Below, one piece after another: positions 8,352 through 16,870 of a stretch of 64,000 nucleotides of DNA. The position numbers and the translations under genes are program-made. The notes below the pieces were generated by a model. That model searched no databases, had not been told where the DNA came from, and saw only the letters and a list, made by a program, of their open reading frames with translations. Positions within the stretch are counted from its first letter, which is position 1; each line of letters starts with the position of its first letter. The stretch is from NCBI RefSeq assembly GCF_024707545.1, contig NZ_CP062229.1:1426001-1490000 (forward strand), written 5' to 3'. This stretch comes from Mesorhizobium onobrychidis. GTDB lineage: Bacteria > Pseudomonadota > Alphaproteobacteria > Rhizobiales > Rhizobiaceae.

Positions 8352-9329
8352 ATGACGACATCGCTTTCGCCCTTGCTCGATCCGGAGGCGCGGCATGTGC
8401 TCGACCTCGACCGGCAAGCGGCTGCCCCGCCATTCGAAGCCGGCACGCCTGAAGAGGCGCGCCGCGCCTATGAGCAGGGCCTTCCGGCATTGCAGGGCGA
8501 GCGCGAGCCGGTCAGCTCGCTGACCGAGCGCACCATCGCCGGGCCAGGCGGCCCGTTGACGCTCAGGATCTACCGCGGGCAAGGCGCGGCCGCGACGGAT
8601 GCTCCTGCGCTGCTCTATCTGCATGGCGGCGGCTGGGTGATCGGCAATCTCGAGTCCCATGACGAGATCTGCCGCTGGTTGGCCAATCTGGCGGCCTGCG
8701 TCGTCGTCTGTCCCGACTATCGGCTGGCGCCGGAGCATAAGTTTCCGGCGGCCATCGAGGATTGCGTTGCTGTGCTTTCCTTCATGCAGGGCGGCGCGGG
8801 CGATCTTGGCATCGACGCAGAACGAATCGCTGTCGCCGGGGACAGTGCCGGCGGCAATCTCGCTACCGTGCTTTGCCTGCTTGCGCGCGGCGACAAGAAC
8901 CCGCCGACTGCGCAACTGCTGTTCTATCCGAACACGGACGCCTCGCAGGCGGCGGACAGTTATCGCCGCTTTGCCGACGGTTATGGTCTCACCGCGGCGA
9001 CCATGGCCTGGTTCCGCGACCACTACATCCGCGATGCCAGGGACATTGGCGACTGGCGCGTATCGCCGCTCAAGGCCGAGAGCCTTGCCGGCGCAGCCCC
9101 GGCCTTTGTCGCCATCGCCGGTCACGACATCCTCGCCGATGAAGGCGAGGCCTACGCGAAGCGTCTGGAAGATGACAAGGTGCCGGTCGTCCTGCGGCGC
9201 TGGCCCGGCCAGATCCACGGCTTCGTTTCGATGGGCCGCCATGGTCCGGCGGCACGGCAAGCGGTCGGCGCGGCGGTTGCCGCATGGCGCGGCTTCGATC
9301 CTGTCTTTGGAAACGCTCAGGCCGACTGA
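8352..9329 (+). CDS. HSL-family alpha/beta hydrolase (esterase)
   Basis: A 325-residue hydrolase of the hormone-sensitive-lipase group. The oxyanion-hole motif LHGGGW is near residue 89, the nucleophile motif GDSAGG near residue 163, the acid GHDILADEG near residue 255, and the histidine in GQIHGF near residue 284: a complete Ser-Asp-His triad. No signal peptide is seen. It follows the dehydrogenase by 18 bp and probably shares its transcript. Its last 13 bp overlap the 3' end of the convergent LacI-family gene. A role in removing acyl groups from imported glycosides is plausible but inferred. Confidence 0.85.
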   Translation: MTTSLSPLLDPEARHVLDLDRQAAAPPFEAGTPEEARRAYEQGLPALQGEREPVSSLTERTIAGPGGPLTLRIYRGQGAAATDAPALLYLHGGGWVIGNLESHDEICRWLANLAACVVVCPDYRLAPEHKFPAAIEDCVAVLSFMQGGAGDLGIDAERIAVAGDSAGGNLATVLCLLARGDKNPPTAQLLFYPNTDASQAADSYRRFADGYGLTAATMAWFRDHYIRDARDIGDWRVSPLKAESLAGAAPAFVAIAGHDILADEGEAYAKRLEDDKVPVVLRRWPGQIHGFVSMGRHGPAARQAVGAAVAAWRGFDPVFGNAQAD

Positions 9330-10339
9330 CGCATGACCAGCGTCGCGTCGAGACTGACCTTGGGGGCAACTGCCGCGTCGTCCTCGTCCAGCAAGGCCAG
9401 CAGCGTCTCGACGCTGTGTCCCGCCATGGAAGCGAAGTCCTGCGCCATGGTGGTGAGGGCAGGGCAGGTGTAGCGGCTCAGCGGATGGTCGTCATGGGCT
9501 GCGACCCGCAGGTCGCAATCGCCTTTGCGGCCGATCTTGCGGCCTTGCGAGTAGGCGGCAGCCATCACGCCGAAGGCGAGACGGTCGTTGGCGCACAGAA
9601 TGGTCTTGCCCGGCGGACCGCCACGGGCGAGCATCGCTTCCATCTGCTCATAGCCGATCCGTTCGAAATCCCAGGTGTAGTCATCGGTGTTGCCAATGAC
9701 CACCGGCTCGTGCCCGAGCCGCTGCATGGCGCCGATATAGCTCTTCAGGCGTTCGCGCGAATTGTGGTTGACGTGTGGGATATCGAAATAGACCGGGGCA
9801 TCGCCGGAACGGCAGAGATAATCGACGATCGTCGAGACGCTCTGGCTGTTGTTGTTGCCGACGAATGGCGTGTCGCCCTCCAGATAGGTGTCGAAATAGA
9901 CGATCGGTATGGTCTGCGTCAGCTTCTCCAGCGTGCGGTGGTCTGAGCGCAGGCCGAGCGGCGCGATCAGCGCGCCGGAGACTTTCAGCGAAAGAATGGT
10001 TCGCGTCGCTTCCACTTCGAGATCGCGCGAGCCGTGCGAGGAGATCACGATCGGCCAGTAGCCTTCGTCGCGCAACCTGAGTTCGATGCGGCTGACCATC
10101 TCGGAATAGAAGGGATCGGCGACCGTCGGAACCACGATGCCGATGCTGCGGGTCCGCTTGCGGTTGAGGTTGCGCGCAAAGAGATTGGGCTGGTAGTCGG
10201 ACGAGCGCAGCGCCACCTCGATCCGCTGACGCGTCGCCGGCTTGACGCTGGTCGGATCGTCGAAATATTTCGACAGTGTCGGCCTGGAGACGCCGCAAGA
10301 GCGAGCAAAATCCTCCATCGTCTTGTGTGTCATCGACAT
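9317..10339 (-). CDS. LacI-family transcriptional regulator
   Basis: A 340-residue repressor-type regulator. The amino-terminal helix-turn-helix is MEDFARSCGVSRPTLSKYF, with the hinge region SDYQPNLFARNL at about residues 48-59, then a periplasmic-binding-protein-like sugar-sensing domain beginning RTRSIGIVVPTVADPFYSEM. ATG 10339 is preferred; TTG 10342 and ATG 10333 are alternatives. It lies between the esterase, which it overlaps tail to tail by 13 bp, and the kinase/GatZ unit, from which it diverges. It should bind palindromic sites near both neighbouring sugar units and release them on sugar binding. Confidence 0.88.
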   Translation of the reverse strand: MSMTHKTMEDFARSCGVSRPTLSKYFDDPTSVKPATRQRIEVALRSSDYQPNLFARNLNRKRTRSIGIVVPTVADPFYSEMVSRIELRLRDEGYWPIVISSHGSRDLEVEATRTILSLKVSGALIAPLGLRSDHRTLEKLTQTIPIVYFDTYLEGDTPFVGNNNSQSVSTIVDYLCRSGDAPVYFDIPHVNHNSRERLKSYIGAMQRLGHEPVVIGNTDDYTWDFERIGYEQMEAMLARGGPPGKTILCANDRLAFGVMAAAYSQGRKIGRKGDCDLRVAAHDDHPLSRYTCPALTTMAQDFASMAGHSVETLLALLDEDDAAVAPKVSLDATLVMRQSA

Positions 10340-10441
10340 CAAAGCCCCCGCGCTGCTACGAGCGCTGCCCGGTCTCTACATACGGTGCACCAGCGCGCAA
10401 CTGCAAGGCGAAACTTTACAGACAATTTCGATAGTTTTCAT

Positions 10442-10463
10442 GCGTCAATTTATTAATTGACGC
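10442..10463. promoter_or_regulatory. 22-bp palindrome, candidate LacI-family operator
   Basis: Perfect 9-bp arms GCGTCAATT and AATTGACGC flank the 4-bp spacer TATT. The site lies 103 bp upstream of the LacI-family start and about 120 bp upstream of the kinase start, in the divergent intergenic region. Size, symmetry and position fit an operator of that regulator. One half-site (GCGTCAA) recurs at 7084-7090. Confidence 0.55.
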
Positions 10464-10583
10464 GAAAAAGCGCAAGCCCTATCACCTCCAGTGGGCGAAT
10501 TCGAAATTCATGTCACCCGGAAAGTGCTCGCGCGGTTCATCAGAAGCGAGGCCGGGGCGAAACGCCGGGAGGGATTCCGCGAG

Positions 10584-11528
10584 ATGAGGAAGCTGGTCAG
10601 TGCCGGCGAGATTCTGGTCGAGATCATGGCCGAGCGGATCGGCCAGAGCTTTCTCGAGCCTGGTCCGCTGCTTGGACCCTACCCGTCCGGAGCGCCTGCC
10701 ATCTTCATCGGCCAGGCGGCGGCGCTCGGCCAGCCGGCCGGTCTCATCGGCGCCGTCGGCGACGACGATTTCGGCAGGCTGAATATAGAGCGGCTGCGGG
10801 CACTAGGCGCCGACGTGTCGGCGATCGCGGTACACAAGGGCCATGCAACGGGCACGGCCTTCGTCACCTACCGGGCCGACGCCAGCCGGCATTTCGTCTT
10901 CAACATCCGCAACAGCGCCTCCGGCCTGATCGAGACCGACGGGGCGGCAACAAACTTGCTCGCTAGCGCCGATCACGTCCATGTCATGGGTTCATCGCTG
11001 TTTTCCGACCGCGCCATCGCGGTGGCGCTATCGGCGATCGAGACTGTCAAGGCCAAAGGTGGAACCGTGTCATTCGACCCGAACATCCGCCGGGAGATCA
11101 TGCAGGCGTCCGGCATGCGCGCGGCGCTCGATCATGTGCTGGCGCGAGCCGACATCTTCCTGCCGAGCGGCGAGGAGCTCTTCCTGTTTTCATCGGCGAA
11201 GGACGAGAAGAGCGCGGTCGACGAATTGCTGGCCCGTGGCCTGTCCTGCATCGTCCTGAAGAAAGGCGCCGCCGGCGCCGTTTATCATGATCGCAACGGT
11301 GCGGTCGCCTCGTCAGGCTTTGCCGTTGACGAGGTCGATCCGACCGGCGCGGGCGATTGTTTCGGTGCTGCCTTCGTCTCGTTCTGGCTGCGCGGGGCGG
11401 CTCCTGCCGAAGCCCTGCGGATCGCCAATGCCTGCGGTGCGCTTGCCGTCACCCGCAAGGGGCCGATGGAAGGCATTTTCCCGCTTGAAGCGGTCGAGGC
11501 ATTCATCGCCACGGGCAACACGCAGTGA
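10584..11528 (+). CDS. PfkB-family sugar kinase (tagatose-kinase-like)
   Basis: A 314-residue ribokinase/PfkB-family kinase. The opening VSAGEILVEIMAE, the middle GAVGDDDFGRLNIERL and the ATP-site signature DPTGAGDCFGAAF near residue 260, with the catalytic aspartate in GAGD, define the family. ATG 10584 is chosen because GGAGGG lies 10 bp upstream and because homology starts there; the frame opens earlier at 10491. Its stop overlaps the GTG start of the GatZ-like gene. Paired with a GatZ/KbaZ-family protein it is most likely a ketohexose 6-kinase for tagatose or a similar sugar; fructose or 2-keto-3-deoxygluconate kinase are alternatives. Confidence 0.82.
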   Translation: MRKLVSAGEILVEIMAERIGQSFLEPGPLLGPYPSGAPAIFIGQAAALGQPAGLIGAVGDDDFGRLNIERLRALGADVSAIAVHKGHATGTAFVTYRADASRHFVFNIRNSASGLIETDGAATNLLASADHVHVMGSSLFSDRAIAVALSAIETVKAKGGTVSFDPNIRREIMQASGMRAALDHVLARADIFLPSGEELFLFSSAKDEKSAVDELLARGLSCIVLKKGAAGAVYHDRNGAVASSGFAVDEVDPTGAGDCFGAAFVSFWLRGAAPAEALRIANACGALAVTRKGPMEGIFPLEAVEAFIATGNTQ

Positions 11529-12811
11529 GTGACGCGACGCGAAGGTTTGCGAACATTGTGGCCAGGCGCGCCGCAGGCGAGAGAAGCGGCATCGCCTCGG
11601 TCTGCTCGGCGCATCCGCTGGTCATCGAGGCTGCCCTGCGCCACGGCGCCTCGCGGCACGCGGATGTGCTGATCGAGGCCACCTGCAACCAAGTCAACCA
11701 CGAGGGCGGCTACACCGGGATGACGCCCGCCGACTTCCGCAGCTTCGTCGAGGCGCATGCGCTGAAAGCGGGTTTCCCAGTCGATCGCCTGATCCTTGGC
11801 GGCGATCATCTCGGACCCAATCCGTGGAAGCACATGGCTGCGGCCGCCGCGATGAAGAAGGCGGGGGCGATGATCGATGCCTATGCGAGCGCCGGCTTCA
11901 CCAAGATGCATCTGGACACGAGCATGGCCTGCGCCGACGATCCCTCGGTGCTTGCAGATGAAACGATCGCCGCGCGCGCGGCCGAACTTTCGGCTATCGC
12001 CGAGGCGGCGGTCGAGCGCGCCGGCAGCGAGAAACCCGTGTACGTCATCGGCACCGAAGTGCCGGTGCCGGGCGGTGCACTGGAGGCGCTCGACCACTTG
12101 CATGTGACGGCGCCGGACGATGCCTTGCGAACGGTGGAGGTACACGCCCGAGCGTTTTCCCGCGCCGGCCTCGAGGCCGCTTTTGCCCGAGCGATAGGCG
12201 TCGTCGTCCAGCCGGGAGTCGAGTTCGGCAATACCGAAATCGTGCCCTATGCGCCGGACAAGGCGACCGAACTGGTAGCTGTGCTCGACCGCATGCCAAA
12301 AGTCGTTTTTGAGGCGCATTCGACCGACTACCAGCCGGCCGAAGCGCTTAACGCTCTCGTTCGCGACGGCTTCGCCATTCTCAAGGTCGGCCCCTGGCTG
12401 ACCTTCGCGCTTCGCGAAGCGCTGTATAGGCTCAGCCACATCGCCGATGTGCTCGCGCCGGACCCTTCGCGCGAAAGCCTGCCTGCCGCGATGGAACGCA
12501 TCATGCTGGCGTCGCCGGACAACTGGCAGAAATACTATCCGGGCACCCCGGAAGAGCAGCGCGTGCAGCGGCATTTCTCGTTCAGCGACCGCATCCGCTA
12601 TTACTGGCCGACGCAGGCGGCGCAGCGCGCGACACAGACGCTGCTGGACGTGCTGAGCGAGAAGGACATTCCCCGGCCTCTGATAAGCCAGTATCTGGGG
12701 CAGCTCGACGCCGAGGTTGCGGCAGGCCGGGTCAAGCCCCTCGCGCACGACCTTCTGATCGGCAGCATCACCCGTGTCCTTGATATCTACGCGGACGCGA
12801 CGGGACAGTAG
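11525..12811 (+). CDS. GatZ/KbaZ-family protein (probable tagatose-6-phosphate 4-epimerase)
   Basis: A 428-residue member of the GatZ/KbaZ family, with IEATCNQVNHEGGYTGM near residue 50, LGGDHLGPNPW near residue 92 and HLDTSMACADD near residue 130. In enterobacteria these proteins are called the non-catalytic subunit of tagatose-1,6-bisphosphate aldolase and accompany GatY/KbaY. No GatY/KbaY is present here. In Agrobacterium, stand-alone members paired with a kinase epimerise tagatose-6-phosphate to fructose-6-phosphate (established knowledge, EC 5.1.3.40). The GTG start overlaps the kinase stop by 4 bp, so the pair is coupled. The epimerase reading is therefore favoured over aldolase chaperone. 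Confidence 0.8.
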   Translation: MSDATRRFANIVARRAAGERSGIASVCSAHPLVIEAALRHGASRHADVLIEATCNQVNHEGGYTGMTPADFRSFVEAHALKAGFPVDRLILGGDHLGPNPWKHMAAAAAMKKAGAMIDAYASAGFTKMHLDTSMACADDPSVLADETIAARAAELSAIAEAAVERAGSEKPVYVIGTEVPVPGGALEALDHLHVTAPDDALRTVEVHARAFSRAGLEAAFARAIGVVVQPGVEFGNTEIVPYAPDKATELVAVLDRMPKVVFEAHSTDYQPAEALNALVRDGFAILKVGPWLTFALREALYRLSHIADVLAPDPSRESLPAAMERIMLASPDNWQKYYPGTPEEQRVQRHFSFSDRIRYYWPTQAAQRATQTLLDVLSEKDIPRPLISQYLGQLDAEVAAGRVKPLAHDLLIGSITRVLDIYADATGQ

Positions 12812-12905
12812 GGATCGCGCAGCTGGAAAAACGGCAACTGCCTAAATCCGCCTCATAGAGTCCGATGTCGACGTCGTTTCGAAAAGGGCGCCGCCGCAAT
12901 TTACA

Positions 12906-12919
12906 ACTAACATGTTAGT
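12906..12919. promoter_or_regulatory. 14-bp palindrome ACTAACATGTTAGT, candidate GntR operator
   Basis: A perfect 14-bp inverted repeat lies 42 bp before the start of the DapA-family gene, and an overlapping near-repeat (GTGTGCTAGTG) follows it. The position suits an operator over the promoter of the aldolase-regulator-ABC operon. The GntR/FCD protein encoded second in that operon is the obvious candidate to bind it. The remaining 150-bp gap holds no gene. Confidence 0.5.
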
Positions 12920-12961
12920 GTGCTAGTGCTGCGTTCACATTGATCTCTGGAGAGAATAGCA

Positions 12962-13846
12962 GTGGCCTCGCGCTTTGGTCTTTCGGTTGCCCTCACCACG
13001 CCTTTCGAGGCTTCCGGGCAAATCGCCATCTCTCCCATGATCACGCAGGCCCGGGCTTGCCTTGGCGCCGGCTGCAGCAGCGCAACGCTCTTCGGCACCA
13101 CCGGGGAAGGCGCCTCGGTGGGCACGGGAGAGCGGCGGATCGCCACCGAGGCCATGCTGGCCGCCGGCATTCCGGCACATCAGCTCGTCGCCAGCGTGCT
13201 GGTCGATGCGGCCGAAGACGCTGCCGAACAGGCGCGGCATGCCTTGCAGTGCGGCGTCCGCAACATCCTGCTGGCTCCACCGAGCTACTTCAAGAATGTC
13301 AGCGAGGACGGGTTGTTCGGATGGTTTTCCGCCGCCTTCGCCGCGCTCGGCCCACTGGCCCGCGACGTCCTCCTCTACAACATCCCTTCTGTCACCATGG
13401 TGCCGCTCCCGCTTGCCCTGATCGGTCGGCTGCGTGCGGCCTTCCCCGGCGTGGTCGCCGGCGTCAAGGATTCGGGTGGCGACTGGAGTTACAGCGAGGC
13501 GCTGCTAAGAGCTCATGGCGACCTGGTGATCCTGATCGGCGACGAGCGGCACCTGGCCAGAAGTGTGCGCCAGGGCGGGCAGGGCGCCATTTCCGGCATG
13601 GCCAATTTCGTCACCAGTGAAATCCGTGCCATGGCCGAGGATGGGCGCGACGATGCCCGTGTCGAGAGCTTCGTGCTCGAATTGCTCAAATATCCGGTCA
13701 CCCCGGCGGTGAAGGTCATGGTGGCGCGCAAGACCGGCGACGAGCGCTGGCTGGCTGTCCGTCCGCCGCTGGAGCCGATCGCTTCGCAGGGGCGGCAACA
13801 GCTTGCTGCCGCCTATGACAGGCTGTTTGCGACAGAGCCGGCCTGA
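12962..13846 (+). CDS. DapA-family (dihydrodipicolinate synthase-like) aldolase
   Basis: A 294-residue class I aldolase/lyase of the DHDPS/NAL family. The substrate-binding TTGEG is at residue 45, the proton-relay tyrosine is in VLLYNIP near residue 140, and the Schiff-base lysine is in GVVAGVKDSGG near residue 168. Members cleave or form keto-acid aldols such as 2-keto-3-deoxy-sugar acids, or dehydrate sugar acids. GTG is the start, preceded by GGAGAG. As first gene of a sugar ABC operon with its own GntR regulator, a catabolic role on a sugar acid is more likely than lysine synthesis. Confidence 0.85.
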   Translation: MASRFGLSVALTTPFEASGQIAISPMITQARACLGAGCSSATLFGTTGEGASVGTGERRIATEAMLAAGIPAHQLVASVLVDAAEDAAEQARHALQCGVRNILLAPPSYFKNVSEDGLFGWFSAAFAALGPLARDVLLYNIPSVTMVPLPLALIGRLRAAFPGVVAGVKDSGGDWSYSEALLRAHGDLVILIGDERHLARSVRQGGQGAISGMANFVTSEIRAMAEDGRDDARVESFVLELLKYPVTPAVKVMVARKTGDERWLAVRPPLEPIASQGRQQLAAAYDRLFATEPA

Positions 13847-13869
13847 CCGGCAAAGGGAAGCGCGCTGAA

Positions 13870-14529
13870 ATGGACGACAGCAGCGAACCGGCAACCCTCA
13901 GGGAAAGAGCTTATGCCAGTTTCACGCGGCATTTGCTGGCCCGCGATCTGCGACCGGGACAGTTCGTGTCGCAGCGTGAACTGGTTGCCTTTACCGGGCT
14001 GCCGCTTGGCGCCATCCGCGAGATCGTGCCCCGTCTCGAGGCCGAGGGGCTTTTGACTACCATCCCGCAGCGCGGCATGCAGATCGCTCATATCGACATC
14101 AACCTGATCCGCGAAGCCTTCCAGTTTCGCCTGTTCATGGAGCGCGAAGCGGTGGCGATGTTCACCGTCAACGCCTCCGACGCCGAGCTCGCCCGCCTGC
14201 GGCACGAGCATGAGGACATGCTGGCTCAAGCGCTGTCGCAGGCGCCGACGCCGGAAATGGAAGCCAGGGCCCAGAACATCGATTGGGCCATGCATGACAC
14301 CTTCATCGATGCGCTGGGCAACGAGATCATCGCCAAGGCGTATCTGGTCAATTCGGTAAAGATCAGGCTAATCCACCAGGAGCGTTTCCGTATCGACGGG
14401 CGCGTCGTGCCGGTAATGCAAGAGCACCTGACGGTGATCGAAGCGCTCGAGAGCCGCGACCCGCAAAAGGCGGTCGAGGCGATCAGCCGGCATATCGACA
14501 ACGCGCGCCGGTTGGCGCTCCAGATCTGA
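13870..14529 (+). CDS. GntR-family regulator, FCD subfamily
   Basis: A 219-residue regulator. Residues 1-75 form a winged helix (LRERAYASFTRHLLARDLRPG, then QRELVAFTGLPLGAIREIVPRLEAEGLL and the wing TTIPQRGMQIA). The rest is an all-helical FCD ligand-binding domain, with histidines in WAMHDTFIDAL and SRHIDNARR likely to coordinate metal. It lies 23 bp after the DapA-like gene and 62 bp before the binding-protein gene. It probably controls this operon from the palindrome at 12906-12919 in response to a sugar acid. Confidence 0.85.
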   Translation: MDDSSEPATLRERAYASFTRHLLARDLRPGQFVSQRELVAFTGLPLGAIREIVPRLEAEGLLTTIPQRGMQIAHIDINLIREAFQFRLFMEREAVAMFTVNASDAELARLRHEHEDMLAQALSQAPTPEMEARAQNIDWAMHDTFIDALGNEIIAKAYLVNSVKIRLIHQERFRIDGRVVPVMQEHLTVIEALESRDPQKAVEAISRHIDNARRLALQI

Positions 14530-14591
14530 GGACGTATGGTTCGCGGCTGCCGCGACGCTATCCACAACGACAGCAACCCAGGGAGGAAGAA

Positions 14592-15929
14592 ATGTCGTCC
14601 AATCCGTTTAAGCCAACAAGAAGGCAAGTCCTTGCAGGAACCACGGCGCTCGCCGCCGCGGGCCTGGCGGGCCTTCGCCCGAGTTTTTCCGCCGGCGTCG
14701 ACTGGAAGCGCTTTGCCGGCACGACGCTCGACGTCAATCTGGTTAAAAGCCCGCGCAGCGACACCATCCTGAAATATATCGCCGAATTCGAGGAGCTGAC
14801 CGGCATCAAGGTCAATGCCGAGGCGACGCCGGAACAACAGCAGCGGCAGAAGACGGTGATCGAACTGAGCTCCGGCAAGCCGAGCTTCGATGTCGTGCAT
14901 CTGAGCTACCACGTGCAGAAGCGCCAGTTCGAAAAGGGTGGCTGGCTGGCCGACATCGCCGGCTATCTGGCCGATCCGACGCTGACCGATCCCGGCCTGG
15001 TCGAAAGCGATTTCGCCGAGGCCGGCATGCTTTTCGCCAAGGACAACCAGGGCGTGCTGCGTTCGCTGCCCTTCTCGGTGGACTACTGGATCGTCTACTG
15101 GAACAAGGAGCTGTTCGAGGCCAAGGGCCTCAAATACCCTGAATCGTTCGACCAGCTGGTGGCCGCCGCCGAAGCGCTGACCGATCCATCGACCAACACT
15201 TTCGGTTTCGTCGCCCGCGGCCTCAAGAATGCCAACACGCCGGTGTGGACGTCGCTGATGCTCGGCTACGACATGACGCCGCTCGATGACAAGGGAAAGC
15301 TGCGCACCGAAACGCCCGAGGCGATCGAGGCCGCTGCCCTCTACCAGAGGCTGATGACCAAGTCCGCCCCTCCGGGCGTCACCGGCTTCAATTGGGCTGA
15401 AGCGCAGTCCGCCTTCCTGCAAGGCAAGATCGGCATGTGGTTCGATGGCGTGGGTTTTGCTCCGCCGATGGAAAATCCCGAAAAGTCGCGCGTGGTCGGC
15501 AAGGTCGGCTATGGCGTCATGCCCAAGGGGCCCAAGGCGCATGCCTCCGGGACGTTTGGCGACGGCCTCGGCGTGACCGCCTCCAGCGAAAAGAAGGAAG
15601 CTGCCTATCTCTTCTGTCAGTGGGCGGTTTCCCCGGCCATGGGCGCGCGCCTGCTCCAGGCCGGCGCCGGCGTGCCTTTCCGCAAGTCGGTGCTGGAAGA
15701 CCCAAAGGTGCGCGAAGGCGTTACCATGCCGGCAAGCTGGCTCGATGCAGTGGTTCAGTCCGGCAATATCAGCAGGCTGGCGCTGCCGGTGATTATCCCG
15801 GTCACCGAGTTCCGCGACATCTACGGCGTGGCGTTGACCAACATGATTGCCGGTGCCGATCCTGCCGAAGAGCTGAAGAAGGCCACCGCGCAGTTCCAGC
15901 CGGTTCTCGACAGGAGCGAGCAGGGCTGA
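14592..15929 (+). CDS. Extracellular sugar-binding protein, Tat-exported
   Basis: A 445-residue family 1 solute-binding protein. The leader has PTRRQVLAGTTALAAAG, a twin-arginine motif plus hydrophobic region. The mature protein starts near VDWKRFAGTTLDVNLVKSP, and the body has the FSVDYWIVYWNKELFEAKG segment typical of CUT1 binding proteins. GGGAGGAAG precedes the ATG. The stop overlaps the first permease start by 1 bp. It defines the substrate for a complete importer encoded through 18796, probably a mono- or disaccharide or sugar acid handled by the DapA-like enzyme. Confidence 0.9.
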   Translation: MSSNPFKPTRRQVLAGTTALAAAGLAGLRPSFSAGVDWKRFAGTTLDVNLVKSPRSDTILKYIAEFEELTGIKVNAEATPEQQQRQKTVIELSSGKPSFDVVHLSYHVQKRQFEKGGWLADIAGYLADPTLTDPGLVESDFAEAGMLFAKDNQGVLRSLPFSVDYWIVYWNKELFEAKGLKYPESFDQLVAAAEALTDPSTNTFGFVARGLKNANTPVWTSLMLGYDMTPLDDKGKLRTETPEAIEAAALYQRLMTKSAPPGVTGFNWAEAQSAFLQGKIGMWFDGVGFAPPMENPEKSRVVGKVGYGVMPKGPKAHASGTFGDGLGVTASSEKKEAAYLFCQWAVSPAMGARLLQAGAGVPFRKSVLEDPKVREGVTMPASWLDAVVQSGNISRLALPVIIPVTEFRDIYGVALTNMIAGADPAEELKKATAQFQPVLDRSEQG

Positions 15930-16870
15930 TGTCCGCCATTGCCCCAGAACGCACCGGGGTGACGACTGAACAGGCCATCGAAGGGAGCCAGACGATTCGG
16001 CTGGCTCCCAACTACTGGCCCTTCGTCGTTCCGGCGCTCGTCGTCGTTAGCGCCGTGATCGTCTTTCCCTGGGCTTTCACGCTCTGGATGAGCGTCAACC
16101 GCTGGACGCTCGGCCAGTCGCGGAGCTTTGCCGGGATGGAAAACTATCTCCGCCTGGCCAGCGACCCGCGATTCTGGGAATCCCTTGTTCATACGCTGAC
16201 CTACACCTCCCTCTCGGTGGCAGCGCCGATGTTCTTGGGCACTGTCGCCGCCCTGATCTTCGACGCCAGGTTTCCGCTGCGCGGCCTGTTGCGCGGCGTC
16301 TTCGTCATGCCGATGATGGCAACGCCGGTTGCCGTGGCGCTGGTCTGGACCATGATGTTCCATCCCCAGCTCGGCGTGCTCAATTACCTTCTATCGCTGG
16401 TCGGCATCCCGGCGCAGGAATGGATATTCAACGCCAACACGGTCATCCCTTCGCTGGTCGCGGTCGAGACCTGGCAGTGGACGCCGCTGGTGATGCTGAT
16501 CGTGCTGGGCGGGCTAGCCTCGGTACCGCGCGAGCCGTTCGAGAGCGCCGAGATCGACGGTGCCAATGCCTGGCAGCAATTCCGCTACCTCACCCTGCCG
16601 ATGATCGCGCCGTTCCTGATGATTGCGTTGATCATCCGCACCATCGATGCGCTGAAGAGCTTCGACATCATCTATGCGATGACCCAGGGCGGACCGGGCA
16701 CGGCGTCGGAAACCATCAACATCTATCTCTACAACACCGCCTTTTCCTACTACGACATCGGCTATGGCTCGGCCATGGCCGTGGTGTTCTTCATCGTCAT
16801 CGTGGCGCTGTCCTTCATCCTCCTGATGCTGCGCCAGCGCTCGCAGTGGAACGACGCGGAGGGCAAATAG
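15929..16870 (+). CDS. ABC sugar transporter permease (MalF type)
   Basis: A 313-residue inner-membrane protein with about six transmembrane segments and the EAA motif EPFESAEIDGANAWQQF near residue 200. A 30-residue cytoplasmic lead precedes the first helix (FVVPALVVVSAVIVFPW). The start ATG at 15929 overlaps the binding-protein stop (TGATG). It forms the translocation pore with the next permease and couples to the ATPase at 17738. Confidence 0.9.
   Translation: MSAIAPERTGVTTEQAIEGSQTIRLAPNYWPFVVPALVVVSAVIVFPWAFTLWMSVNRWTLGQSRSFAGMENYLRLASDPRFWESLVHTLTYTSLSVAAPMFLGTVAALIFDARFPLRGLLRGVFVMPMMATPVAVALVWTMMFHPQLGVLNYLLSLVGIPAQEWIFNANTVIPSLVAVETWQWTPLVMLIVLGGLASVPREPFESAEIDGANAWQQFRYLTLPMIAPFLMIALIIRTIDALKSFDIIYAMTQGGPGTASETINIYLYNTAFSYYDIGYGSAMAVVFFIVIVALSFILLMLRQRSQWNDAEGK

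Noticed and set aside
15437..15928. Apparent long N-terminal extension of the permease at 15929
   Set aside because: The residues before GLMSAIAPERTG are out-of-frame translation of the solute-binding-protein gene; the ATG at 15929 with stop overlap is the normal junction.
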